NCBI GenBank assembly: GCA_030653975.1
Contig: JAURYH010000070.1
Location: 1 to 43,075, forward strand
Length of the DNA: 43,075 nucleotides
Direction: 5' to 3'
Origin: Hydrogenophaga sp.
Lineage (GTDB): Bacteria; Pseudomonadota; Gammaproteobacteria; Burkholderiales; Burkholderiaceae_C
Positions within the stretch are counted from its first letter, which is position 1; every line of letters starts with the position of its first letter. The notes under the pieces are model-generated. The model did no database searches, was not told where the DNA came from, and saw only the letters and a program-made list of their open reading frames with translations. The translations under genes were made by a program, and so were the position numbers. Positions 35,535 through 43,075 of the stretch are shown one piece after another.

Positions 35535-36703
35535 GCCAGGTCTTCCCGGATGGCAGCGGCCAGCGCGGCGATGCCGATGTGGATCTGTTCCACGCTGGCC
35601 GTCACGAACGACAGGCGCAGCGTGCGCGGGTCGGCGTGGTCGGCGTAGAACGCGGCACCGGGTACGAAGGCCACGCCCTTGTCCACCGCCTTGGGCAGCA
35701 GCTCCACGGCGTTCATGCCTTCGGGCAGACGCACCCAGAGGAACATGCCGCCATCGGGCGAATTCCACACCACATCCAGCCCGGCCATTTCTTTTTGAAG
35801 TGCTTCCAGCATCGCATGGCACTGGCTCTTGTAGAGCGCGCGGATGGTGGGCACGTGGCGGTCGATGAAGCCGTCCTTCAGCACCTCGGACACCATGCGC
35901 TGGTTGAAGCTGGGGCTGTGCAGATCGGCCGCCTGCTTGGCCTGCAAGAGTTTGGGCATGATGGCACTGGGCGCGATCACATAACCCAGGCGCAGACCGG
36001 GCGCGAGCACCTTGGAGAACGAGCCCAGGTAGATGCAGCCGTCGGGATTGCGCGCGGTCAGCGGCTTGGGCGGCGGCTGGTCGAACCACAGGTCGCCGTA
36101 GGGGTTGTCTTCCACCAGCGGCAGGCCGATCGCAGCGGCGCGCGCCACCAGCGCGGCGCGGCGCGCTTCGCTCATGCTGCGGCCGGTCGGGTTCTGGAAA
36201 TTGGGAAGCACGTAGAGGAAACGCGCACCCTGTGCTTTCGCGACCAGATCATCCACGTCCACACCCTCTGCATCGCTGTCCACGCTCACGATGGCCGGCT
36301 CCATGGGTGTGAAGGCCTGCAGCGCGCCCAGATACGTGGGCGTCTCCACCAGCACCTTGCTGCCTTCGTCGATCAGCACCTTGGCCACCAGGTCCAGGCC
36401 CTGCTGGCTGCCGGTGGTGATCAGCACCTGATCGGCCGACACCTCCCAGGGCATGCTGGCCGCGACCCATTCGCACAGCGGGCGGTAGCCTTCGCTGGCG
36501 GCGTACTGCAGCGCGGCGCGGCCGTCGGTGCGCAGCACCGTTTCGCAGGCGGCGGCAAAGGCATCAACCGGGAAAGTCTTGGGCGACGGCAGGCCACCGG
36601 CGAAACTGATGATGCCGGGCTTCTCGGTCACTTTCAGGATCTCGCGGATCACCGACGGGTTCATCTTGTGGGCGCGTTTCGCGAGGGTCCAGGTGCTGCT
36701 CAT
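35531..36703 (-). CDS. PLP-dependent aminotransferase, class I/II (LysN/2-aminoadipate-like)
   Basis: A 390-residue fold-type I aminotransferase without a DNA-binding domain. ISFAGGLPSPKTFP, YVLPNFQNPTGRSMS and the PLP-lysine motif SFSKVLAPGLRLGY match the 2-aminoadipate/LysN-type branch, which includes broad-specificity alpha-amino-acid aminotransferases. ATG 36703 is chosen because GGAG lies just upstream and an overlapping ATGA links it to the upstream PNPOx-like gene; an in-frame extension to 36784 lies inside that gene. The product of transamination would be a 2-oxo acid. It is the central enzyme of the seven-gene set. Confidence 0.9.
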   Translation of the reverse strand: MSSTWTLAKRAHKMNPSVIREILKVTEKPGIISFAGGLPSPKTFPVDAFAAACETVLRTDGRAALQYAASEGYRPLCEWVAASMPWEVSADQVLITTGSQQGLDLVAKVLIDEGSKVLVETPTYLGALQAFTPMEPAIVSVDSDAEGVDVDDLVAKAQGARFLYVLPNFQNPTGRSMSEARRAALVARAAAIGLPLVEDNPYGDLWFDQPPPKPLTARNPDGCIYLGSFSKVLAPGLRLGYVIAPSAIMPKLLQAKQAADLHSPSFNQRMVSEVLKDGFIDRHVPTIRALYKSQCHAMLEALQKEMAGLDVVWNSPDGGMFLWVRLPEGMNAVELLPKAVDKGVAFVPGAAFYADHADPRTLRLSFVTASVEQIHIGIAALAAAIREDLA

Positions 36704-37230
36704 GGGGTCTCCTTGTTGGAAAGGGGTGTTGTTGGAGGAGGCAAGACTTCGGAGTCGGGCAGACGCATGGTGTAGCTGTGCCAAGCGGCTCGGATCTGCT
36801 CCGATTCTGTGGTTTCAGTGAACAGGACGTAACTGGGTGCCAAGATGGTTTGGCACTCTCGCACGTGTACCCTGATGACGCCCCTTAGCGGGAAGCGGTC
36901 TCCGATCAGGGCCTTCAGAGGGGCGGCCAGCGTGGGGTAAGTGGGCTCGTCTGGCCAGACGACTGTGGCCACGCCCTGCAGCTTGAGGCCCTTCTGTGCG
37001 AACACGTCCAGACAAGAAATGCATACCTGCGATTGCTGCCCGATATTGTGAGCACTGACTGGGGATGCAATGTGGACAATAAGTAGCTTGTCCTGCTCCC
37101 ATGGCACGAACACTTCCTTTGGCGAAACATTGGGCTGGCCTTCAGCGTTGGCTGTTGCAAGCCAGCACAGAACGCTGCGCTGCAGCCAGTGCAGGCGATC
37201 AGATGTCCATGAAAAATGGGGTGCATGCAT
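36700..37230 (-). CDS. Pyridoxamine 5'-phosphate oxidase-like flavoprotein
   Basis: A 176-residue split-barrel protein of the PNPOx-like FMN-binding family, with WLATANAEGQPNVSPKEVFVPWEQDKLLIV (about 23-52) as the flavin-binding start. It lacks the extended C-terminal of true PdxH, so it may bind FMN or F420 or process B6 vitamers without being PdxH itself. It is in the middle of the minus-strand set, 27 nt after the EamA gene, and its stop overlaps the aminotransferase start. Its codon and base composition look clearly less GC-rich than its neighbours, hinting at a separate acquisition. Confidence 0.8.
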   Translation of the reverse strand: MHAPHFSWTSDRLHWLQRSVLCWLATANAEGQPNVSPKEVFVPWEQDKLLIVHIASPVSAHNIGQQSQVCISCLDVFAQKGLKLQGVATVVWPDEPTYPTLAAPLKALIGDRFPLRGVIRVHVRECQTILAPSYVLFTETTESEQIRAAWHSYTMRLPDSEVLPPPTTPLSNKETP

Positions 37231-37257
37231 AGGGAAATGGGGTCTTCTCGTATTGCT

Positions 37258-38190
37258 TCAGCGAGGAGGTATTGACAGCTTTCGCCCCATGAAGACAGTG
37301 GCGACCACGGCCAGGGCAAAGCCCAGCGTCATCGCATCCAGCGATTCTCCCAGCAGCGGCACGGCGGCCAGGATGCTGACGAAGGGCTGCAGCAGTTGCA
37401 GCTGGCTCACGCGCAGCGCTCCGCCCAGCGCCAGGCCGCGGAACCAGGCAAAGAAGCCGGCCCACATGGAGAGCACGCCGACGTAGAGCAAGGCGAGCCA
37501 GGCGGAGGTGTTGACCGGCTGCCCGGGCCAGGTCAGCAGCGCGCCGGGCACGGTGAGCGGCAGCGCCATCACGCAGACCCAGCTGATCACGCGTTCGGCG
37601 CCGAGCACTGGCGTGACCTTGGCGCCCGCCACGTAGCCCAGCGACGCGGCGATCACCGCGCCCACCAAGAGCAGGTCGGCCCAGGCCAGGCCAAAGCCGT
37701 GGCCGAGCTGGTGCGCGCGCAGCCCGCTGTAGGCCGCCACCAGCAAACTGCCGAGTCCGGCGAACAACCAGAAGCCCAGGCGTGCGCGCTGGTGCAGCAG
37801 CCAGGCCGCGGCAGCGGCGGTGGCCAGCGGCAGCAGGGCGGTGATCACCGCCGCGTGGCTGGCCGTGACGTGGCGCAGCGCCCAGCCCAGCAGCAGCGGG
37901 TAGCCGATGGCGTTGCCCAGCAGCGAGAGCGCGAGGGGTTTGCGGTGCACGGGCGCCGGCAGCGGCGAGCGCGTGGCCAGCAGGTAGATGAGCGACAGGC
38001 CACCGGCCAGCGCGGCGCGCGCCCAGGTGACGAACCAGGGCGAGAGCTGGGGCGCGTCGGCCGTGCCGGTGGCGAGCCGCGTCATGGGCAGGGTGAGTGC
38101 GAACACCACCACGCCGATCAGGCCGAGCCACAGGCCCAGGGTCTGTTCGCGGTGGCTCGGCAGTGCGGGCAGCGCGGTGCTGTGGCTCAT
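37258..38190 (-). CDS. EamA/DMT-family transporter
   Basis: A 310-residue ten-helix drug/metabolite transporter with the duplicated EamA pattern; VVFALTLPMTRLATG begins the first half and a proline-rich GALRVSQLQLLQPFVSILAAVPLLGE closes the second. EamA proteins move amino acids and small metabolites. ATG 38190 overlaps the LysE-family stop by ATGA. With LysE it suggests export or exchange of an amino compound whose metabolism is encoded downstream. Confidence 0.88.
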   Translation of the reverse strand: MSHSTALPALPSHREQTLGLWLGLIGVVVFALTLPMTRLATGTADAPQLSPWFVTWARAALAGGLSLIYLLATRSPLPAPVHRKPLALSLLGNAIGYPLLLGWALRHVTASHAAVITALLPLATAAAAAWLLHQRARLGFWLFAGLGSLLVAAYSGLRAHQLGHGFGLAWADLLLVGAVIAASLGYVAGAKVTPVLGAERVISWVCVMALPLTVPGALLTWPGQPVNTSAWLALLYVGVLSMWAGFFAWFRGLALGGALRVSQLQLLQPFVSILAAVPLLGESLDAMTLGFALAVVATVFMGRKLSIPPR

Positions 38191-38849
38191 GGCGTGTTCC
38201 CCGTGGCCGGGACGGGGGCGCCCAGGCTGCTCCCCAGCATCCACGCGGCGGTGAGCACCAGGGCGGTGGCCATGATGCGGTTGAAGGCCAGCAGGCGTGC
38301 GCCCGTGGCCACGCCGTCCACCACCGGGCCGGCCAGCCAGTGGCGCAGCAGGGAGCCGACCGAAGCGTAGAGCAGGTTGCTGAAAAACGCATAGGCCAGC
38401 ATCAGCGGCAGCACCTGCACGAAGCGCTCCAGCGCGTCCGGTCGCCCGGCGATCCAACCCGCCACGATGGACAGGGCCAGCATCCAGGCCTTGATGTTGA
38501 GGAACTGCAGCAGCACACCCTGCAGGAAGGTCACCTGCAGCCGCTCGGCCTTGACCTGGCTCAGCGAGCGGCTGCCCCAGAGTTTCCACGCCAGCCAGAG
38601 CAGGTAGCCGATACCGCCGACCAGGATGGCCCAACGCAAGACCGGCTGCGCCACGATCAGGGTGCCCAGGCCACCGGCGCACAGCGCCAGCAACAGGCCC
38701 CAACCCACCGGCACCGCGCAGACAAAACGCAGCGAATGCCGCAAGCCGAAATTGGCCGCGAGCGCGGTGGACAGCGTGGTGTTGGGTCCCGGCGTGAAGC
38801 TGGTGGCCGTGGCCAGCACCAGCAGGGCGCTGAATTCGGTGGCGTTCAT
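38187..38849 (-). CDS. LysE/RhtB-family amino-acid exporter
   Basis: A 220-residue six-helix exporter. The signature TSFTPGPNTTL at residues 17-27 (PGPN) is characteristic of LysE/RhtB, as is LQGVLLQFLNIKAWM in the second half. It is the first gene of the minus-strand set and is divergent from the MocR-type regulator (39030), which commonly controls such transporters. Substrate unknown. Confidence 0.9.
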   Translation of the reverse strand: MNATEFSALLVLATATSFTPGPNTTLSTALAANFGLRHSLRFVCAVPVGWGLLLALCAGGLGTLIVAQPVLRWAILVGGIGYLLWLAWKLWGSRSLSQVKAERLQVTFLQGVLLQFLNIKAWMLALSIVAGWIAGRPDALERFVQVLPLMLAYAFFSNLLYASVGSLLRHWLAGPVVDGVATGARLLAFNRIMATALVLTAAWMLGSSLGAPVPATGNTP

Positions 38850-39029
38850 GTGCGCCCGTTCGCCTGCCCCGGCGCGGCGTGGTCAGTCGGGGTGCCGTGG
38901 AAACGGCGGTGTGTGAAAAGGGCTTGCGTGCGCATGGCAGACACTTTATCCTTATGCACCAGTACACAAGACATACAGTTTCGGCATCCAGTTCAAGAAC
39001 TGTGTGGTTCGTCCCGCCCACACACCGCC
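38850..39029. promoter_or_regulatory. Divergent control region between lysE-like and mocR-like genes
   Basis: A 180-nt region that must hold both promoters. It contains CAGTTC-AA-GAACTG (38989-39002), a 6-bp inverted repeat, and on the minus strand TTGTGT (38970-38965) followed after 15 nt by TAAAGT as a weak promoter for the transporter operon. Two similar half-sites, CTGTA and GTACTGGT, lie within 38960-38980 on the minus strand. MocR regulators bind direct or inverted repeats near such promoters, so these are candidate operators; none is proven. Confidence 0.4.
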
Positions 39030-40502
39030 ATGTTCAACGCCACCGACACCAGCCCCGCCGACGCGCTGACCAGCGCGCCCGCGCTCAGCCGCACGGCGGC
39101 GCAGACGCTGGCCGAGCAACTGGCCGATCGGTTTGCCGCCCGCATCCGCGACCGCCTGCTGGCGCCCGGTGCGCGCCTGCCCAGCGTGCGCCAGTGCGCG
39201 GCACAGCAGGGCCTGAGCCCGTCCACCGTGGTGGCGGCCTACGATCTGCTGCTGGCCCAGGGCCTGGTGCAGGCGCAGCGTTACCGCGGTTTCTTCGTGC
39301 GCGAGCGCACACCCCTGCGGGGTGCGGGTGCCGGGCGTGCGGTCCCAGCCCCGGGCGCCGAGGTGCCTGACCGCATGGCCGCACCGGTGAATGCGGCGGC
39401 GCTGATCCGCGGCATGTTTCACCCGGCGGGCTCGCGGCCGCAGCCCGGCATGGGCGCTTTCCCGCCGGACTGGATGGTCTCCACATTCATGCAGGCGGCG
39501 GTGCGCCGCGTCACCACGGGGCCGGCGCTGGCCGACAACTCGCTGCGCTACGGCGAGCCGCTGGGCGATGGACAGCTGCGCCGTGTGCTGGCCGACCGCC
39601 TGCAGGTGCTGGGCCTGCCCGCTGGGCCGCAGCAGATCATCACCACCGTGGGGGCCACGCACGCGCTGGACATCGTCAGCCGCACGCTGTTGAAGGCCGG
39701 CGACAGCGTGATGGTGGAAGAGCCGGGCTGGGCGGTCGAGTTCGCGCGGCTGGCGGCCATGGGCATGCGCATCCTGCCGGTGCCGCGTGGCCCGGCCGGG
39801 CCTGATCTGGCGGTGATGGCGCGTTATTGCGAGGAACACGCACCCAAGCTGTTCGTGAGCGTGAGCGTGCTGCACAACCCGACCGGCTACAGCCTCTCGC
39901 CGGCCAGCGCGCACCGCGTGCTGCAACTCGCGCAGCAGCACGGCTTTTACGTGGTGGAGGACGACACCTACGGCCACATCGCACCCGAACACGCCACGCG
40001 CATGAGCGTGCTCGACGGCCTGCAACGCACCATCTACGTCAGCGGTTTTGCCAAGATCCTGGCGCCCAATTGGCGTGTGGGCTACCTGGTGGCGCCGCCT
40101 GACTGGGTGGAGCGCCTGCTCGACACCAAGCTGCTCACCACGCTCACCACGCCCAGCCTGCTGGAGCGCGCGCTCGCGCACTGCATTGAGCAGGGCCAGT
40201 TGCGCCGCCACGCCGAACGCATCCGCAGCCGGCTGGACGAGGCGCGCGGACGCAGCGTGAAGCTGGCGCAGGCGGCGGGCTGCCGCTTCGTCTCGGAGCC
40301 TGCGGGCCTGTTTGGCTGGGTGGACACGGGCGTGGACACCGAGGCGCTGGCGCAGCGCATGCTGGACCAGGGTTACCTGATCGCGCCCGGTTCCCTGTTC
40401 CATGCCGCGCGCGCACCCAGCACGCTGATGCGCATCAACTTCGCGACCACACAGGACGCGGCCTTCTGGACCGTGTTCAAGCGACTGGCGGCGGCGCGCT
40501 GA
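39030..40502 (+). CDS. MocR-type transcription regulator (GntR HTH fused to aminotransferase domain)
   Basis: A 490-residue fusion. Residues about 18-95 are a GntR winged helix (IRDRLLAPGARLPSVRQCAAQQGLSPSTVVAAYDLL). Residues about 130-490 are a fold-type I aminotransferase-like domain with the PLP lysine K342 in SGFAKILAPNWRVGYL and SVLHNPTGYSLS. MocR proteins sense PLP adducts of amino compounds and usually regulate a divergent gene. Here the divergent gene is the LysE-type exporter at the head of seven genes, several of them B6-linked. ATG 39030 is chosen because the HTH begins shortly after it; upstream in-frame sequence lies over the transporter genes. Confidence 0.92.
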   Translation: MFNATDTSPADALTSAPALSRTAAQTLAEQLADRFAARIRDRLLAPGARLPSVRQCAAQQGLSPSTVVAAYDLLLAQGLVQAQRYRGFFVRERTPLRGAGAGRAVPAPGAEVPDRMAAPVNAAALIRGMFHPAGSRPQPGMGAFPPDWMVSTFMQAAVRRVTTGPALADNSLRYGEPLGDGQLRRVLADRLQVLGLPAGPQQIITTVGATHALDIVSRTLLKAGDSVMVEEPGWAVEFARLAAMGMRILPVPRGPAGPDLAVMARYCEEHAPKLFVSVSVLHNPTGYSLSPASAHRVLQLAQQHGFYVVEDDTYGHIAPEHATRMSVLDGLQRTIYVSGFAKILAPNWRVGYLVAPPDWVERLLDTKLLTTLTTPSLLERALAHCIEQGQLRRHAERIRSRLDEARGRSVKLAQAAGCRFVSEPAGLFGWVDTGVDTEALAQRMLDQGYLIAPGSLFHAARAPSTLMRINFATTQDAAFWTVFKRLAAAR

Positions 40503-40654
40503 GCCTTGCGGTCAGTGTGCCGTCGATCTGCTGTGCCTCGGCCCGCTTCAACGACAGGGCGTGGCTGAAGCGTGGCCAGCGGCGCGAGCGCGCGGCCAGT
40601 TCCACGCTCCGGGACAGACGGTCGCGTCACCGCGAGCCCGTCCGGTATGGACGT

Positions 40655-42556
40655 TCAACGGCCTCCAAGCACTTCCCAGCGCTCCAGGGCCTGCATCCAC
40701 TCAGACTCTATTTCGGCGTGTCGGGCACCCAATTGCGCGGCGCGGGCCGGGTCGGTGGCAAAGAGTTGGCCCCCCGCCAGTGCGCGGTCGATCTCCGCCT
40801 GTTCGGCCTCCAGCGTGGCGATCTTCCCCTGCAGGCCTTCGAATTCGCGCTGTTCCTTGTAGCTGAGCTTGCGTTTCGGTGAGGCCGTGGTGCTGGTCAC
40901 CGCGGACACGGTCGAAACGGGAGCCGGTGCAGTGGCGGCTGCGGCGGGCGCACGCTCGCGCTGCAGCGCTTCGGCTCTCGCCGACTGCGTGAGCCAGTCC
41001 TGCACATCCCCCACGTATTCGCGCCAGCGGCCTTCTCCCTCGGACACCAGGGTGCTGGTGACCACGTTGTCCAGGAAGCGCCGGTCATGGCTGACCAGGA
41101 ACACCGTGCCTTCGTACTGTTGCAGCAAGTCTTCCAGCAACTCCAGCGTGTCGATGTCCAGGTCGTTGGTGGGCTCGTCCAGCACCAGAACGTTGGCCGG
41201 ACGCGCAAACAGCCGCGCCAGCAGCAGGCGGTTGCGCTCGCCCCCCGAGAGCGTGCGCACAGGGGCGTTGGCCCGCGCAGGCGAAAACAGGAAGTCGCTC
41301 AGATAGCTCTTGACGTGGGTCCGCTTGTTGCCGATCTCGATCCACTCGCTGCCGGGGCTGATGAAGTCTTCCAGCGTGGCGTCCAGGTCGATCTGGTCGC
41401 GCATCTGGTCGAAATAAGCCACAGTCTGCTTGCTGCCCTGGCGGATCGTGCCGCTGTCGGGCGCCAACTCACCCAGGATGATCTTCAGCAGGGTCGTTTT
41501 GCCCGCCCCATTGGGCCCGATCAGGCCGATCTTGTCGCCCCGCAGAATGGTGCCGGTGAAATCGCGAACCACCATGCGTTGGCCGCCATCGGCGGTGGGG
41601 AACGACTTGCAGATCTTCTCCAGCTCGGCCACGATCTTCCCGCTGGTGGTGCCACTGGCCACTTCCAGTTTCACGCTGCCCAGGGCATTGCGGCGTTGCT
41701 CGCGCTGGGCGCGCAGGCCTTCCAGCCGGGTGATGCGACCTTGCGCCCGTGTGCGCCGGGCTTCCACGCCCTTGCGGATCCACACTTCTTCCTGTGCGAG
41801 CAGTTTGTCGGCCCGGGCGTTGATGACAGCCTCCTGAGCCAGTTGCTCTTCTTTCAATAACTGGTATTGTGCGAAGTTGCCCGGGTAGCTCAACAGTCGT
41901 CCGCGGTCCAGTTCCACCATGCGGGTCGCCACGCGGTCCAGGAACGCGCGGTCATGGCTGATGGTGACCACACTGCCCTTGTACTCCAGCAGAAGATCTT
42001 CCAGCCACGTGATGCTGTCCAGATCCAGGTGGTTGGTCGGTTCGTCCAGCAGCAGAACGTCGGGGCGGCTCACCAGGGCCTGTGCGAGGGCCACCCGCTT
42101 CTTGTTGCCACCCGACAAGGTACCCACGGTCACGTCGGGGTCAAGGTGCAGGCGATGAAGCGTCTCTTCCACGCGTTGTTCCCAGTTCCAGGCGTCCAGC
42201 GCTTCGATGCGGTTTTGCAGGGCGTCCAGATCGAGACCGTCTTCACCGCTCAAATAAAGATCGCGCGCGGCCCGGGCGTCGGCCAGCCCCACGCTGGCCG
42301 CCTCAAACACCGAGCTCTGCAAATCCAGCACCGGCTCCTGCGGCACATAGGCCACGCGCAAACCGGTCTGGGTCTGCAGCGTGCCGTCGTCCGGCTTCTC
42401 CAGCGCCGCCAGTATCTTCAACAGAGAGGACTTGCCCGTTCCATTGCGCCCGATCAGGCCGACCCGTTCCTGGGCCTCAAGAGAAAAGTCGGTGTGATCA
42501 AGGAGCGCGACGTGACCAAAGGCCAGTTGCGCGTCTTGCAGGGTGATGAGTGCCAT
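40655..42556 (-). CDS. uup: ABC-F ATPase Uup
   Basis: A 633-residue soluble protein with two ATPase cassettes and no membrane segments. Walker A motifs are GRNGTGKSS (about residue 36) and GPNGAGKTT (about 350). Signatures are LSGGNKKR and LSGGERNR, and both Walker B motifs read LLLDEPTN or LVLDEPTN. After the second cassette, about residues 555-633 are a charged coiled coil (KEQREFEGLQGKIATLEAEQAEIDRAL), the Uup C-terminal domain linked to DNA or ribosome binding. Uup influences ribosome function and transposon excision in E. coli. ATG 42556 starts right before the conserved first strand. It converges with the MocR gene; the 150-nt gap has no clear feature. Confidence 0.92.
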   Translation of the reverse strand: MALITLQDAQLAFGHVALLDHTDFSLEAQERVGLIGRNGTGKSSLLKILAALEKPDDGTLQTQTGLRVAYVPQEPVLDLQSSVFEAASVGLADARAARDLYLSGEDGLDLDALQNRIEALDAWNWEQRVEETLHRLHLDPDVTVGTLSGGNKKRVALAQALVSRPDVLLLDEPTNHLDLDSITWLEDLLLEYKGSVVTISHDRAFLDRVATRMVELDRGRLLSYPGNFAQYQLLKEEQLAQEAVINARADKLLAQEEVWIRKGVEARRTRAQGRITRLEGLRAQREQRRNALGSVKLEVASGTTSGKIVAELEKICKSFPTADGGQRMVVRDFTGTILRGDKIGLIGPNGAGKTTLLKIILGELAPDSGTIRQGSKQTVAYFDQMRDQIDLDATLEDFISPGSEWIEIGNKRTHVKSYLSDFLFSPARANAPVRTLSGGERNRLLLARLFARPANVLVLDEPTNDLDIDTLELLEDLLQQYEGTVFLVSHDRRFLDNVVTSTLVSEGEGRWREYVGDVQDWLTQSARAEALQRERAPAAAATAPAPVSTVSAVTSTTASPKRKLSYKEQREFEGLQGKIATLEAEQAEIDRALAGGQLFATDPARAAQLGARHAEIESEWMQALERWEVLGGR

Positions 42557-42790
42557 GGGGGAGCCAGAGTCAAAAGAGACGCGATTATCCCCGTGCGGTC
42601 GAGACGGCCTGTGCAAGCCATGGTGCTGAGCATGGATCGCTCACGTACCCCTCATATATGTGCAAGAGGTCAGGAGAACAGATGCCTGCAGCTATATAGG
42701 ATGGCGCAGGTCCTGGTTTCGCTCGGGGATCCCTGTAGGGGCAAGACAAAGACGCAAGGGGAGTGACGACATCTTTTTCAATTTTTTTGA
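42557..42790. other. uup upstream region without recognised gene
   Basis: About 230 nt before the rRNA promoters. I find no supported gene. It becomes AT-rich towards its right end (runs of T near 42770-42788), which may act as an UP element for the first rRNA promoter. Confidence 0.5.
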
Positions 42791-42796
42791 GCTGCT

Positions 42797-42826
42797 TTGA
42801 CAAGACGCTAAAAACTGACGTATACT
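42797..42826 (+). promoter_or_regulatory. rRNA operon promoter P1
   Basis: A perfect -35, TTGACA (42797-42802), and TATACT (42821-42826) are separated by 18 nt, with a T-rich tract just upstream. The segment repeats about 146 nt further on as P2. Confidence 0.75.
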
Positions 42827-42942
42827 GCAAGGCTTCGCTGATCACTGCAACACCTCACGGCAAGCAACCAAGTAGTCAGCGAAGCGCAGAGGGCTCAGGT
42901 CCGGCGCGATTCAAAATAAGTTAGCGTAAACCCTAAAATATT

Positions 42943-42972
42943 TTGACGAAGCGCTAAAAACTGTGTCATAAT
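42943..42972 (+). promoter_or_regulatory. rRNA operon promoter P2
   Basis: TTGACG (42943-42948) and CATAAT (42967-42972) are 18 nt apart, preceded by an AT-rich tract. The 50-nt block 42942-42991 matches 42796-42845 at about 37 positions, including the spacer CGCTAAAAACTG and GCTGATC downstream. Confidence 0.75.
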
Positions 42973-42974
42973 AC

Positions 42975-43075
42975 GAGGCTCAGCTGATCGCAGCTAAGCA
43001 AGCAGACGGAAGGCAGCAAGTGTTGCTCAGGTTTGCAGGATCATTAAAAACATACAGCCGATAAGCGTGGGCGTT
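42975..43075 (+). ncRNA. Leader of a 16S-23S-5S rRNA operon (partial, runs off the window)
   Basis: The sequence after P2, ending ATTAAAAACATACAG then CCGATAAGCGTGGGCG, resembles the boxA antitermination region and conserved leader found just before 16S rRNA genes in this group of betaproteobacteria. The 16S gene itself is not reached. Identification rests on remembered leader patterns and on the tandem strong promoters. Confidence 0.65.

Noticed and set aside
37258..39021. One continuous minus-strand frame spanning the EamA gene and beyond the LysE gene.
   Set aside because: Homology and the ATGA overlap at 38187-38190 show two genes; the upstream portion is an out-of-frame reading of the LysE gene.
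40503..40654. Minus-strand frame in the mocR-uup gap resembling the tail of a protein.
   Set aside because: Short, without start or recognised motif, and flanked by two complete convergent genes; left unannotated.

Overview
The window is a high-GC, Gram-negative chromosome segment. Protein types, the GC-rich palindromic intergenic repeats and an rRNA-operon leader starting at the right edge suggest a betaproteobacterium of the Comamonadaceae (Hydrogenophaga-like). This is an inference from gene content, not a database match. Genes are dense, mostly in short overlapping operons.

Left part (1-7.6 kb): a dihaem cytochrome c peroxidase with an FNR/Anr-type box upstream, a small exported protein translationally coupled to a Rep helicase, an AEC-family permease, and katG behind a well-formed OxyR-type operator, with a possible 24-codon leader ORF and a strong terminator.

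Centre-left (7.6-17.3 kb): a complete quinohemoprotein amine dehydrogenase (QHNDH) locus. qhpF-qhpE-qhpG (ABC exporter, subtilisin-like leader protease, flavoprotein monooxygenase) face a convergent AraC-type qhpR. qhpR is divergent from qhpA-qhpD-qhpC-qhpB (dihaem alpha subunit, radical SAM maturase, cross-linked gamma subunit, beta-propeller beta subunit). The gamma subunit keeps every Cys, Asp/Glu and Trp used for the three thioether bridges and the cysteine tryptophylquinone at a constant offset of 28 from the Paracoccus numbering. The products together make, mature, export and regulate a periplasmic amine-oxidising enzyme.

Middle (17.3-32.9 kb): housekeeping genes (histidine phosphatases, YggU-like protein, priA, hemE, a redoxin, dsbD, cfa, alaX, creatininase family, hybrid sensor kinase). 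priA carries an in-frame palindromic repeat insertion. Between priA and dsbD lie two diverged copies of a roughly 275-bp non-coding element. Each has two DnaA-box-like sites exactly 187 bp apart. An IS110-type remnant and another decayed ORF lie between hemE and the second copy. A probable vapBC remnant lies after qhpB.

Right part (32.9-40.5 kb): seven co-directional genes, mostly joined by 4-nt stop/start overlaps, encode LysE and EamA transporters, a PNPOx-like protein, an aminotransferase, a PhzF protein, a VOC protein and a threonine-dehydratase-like enzyme. A MocR-type regulator is divergent from them. This looks like one regulated, vitamin-B6-centred amino-compound operon of unknown substrate. 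The window closes with uup and tandem P1/P2 promoters plus leader of an rRNA operon whose 16S gene lies just outside.
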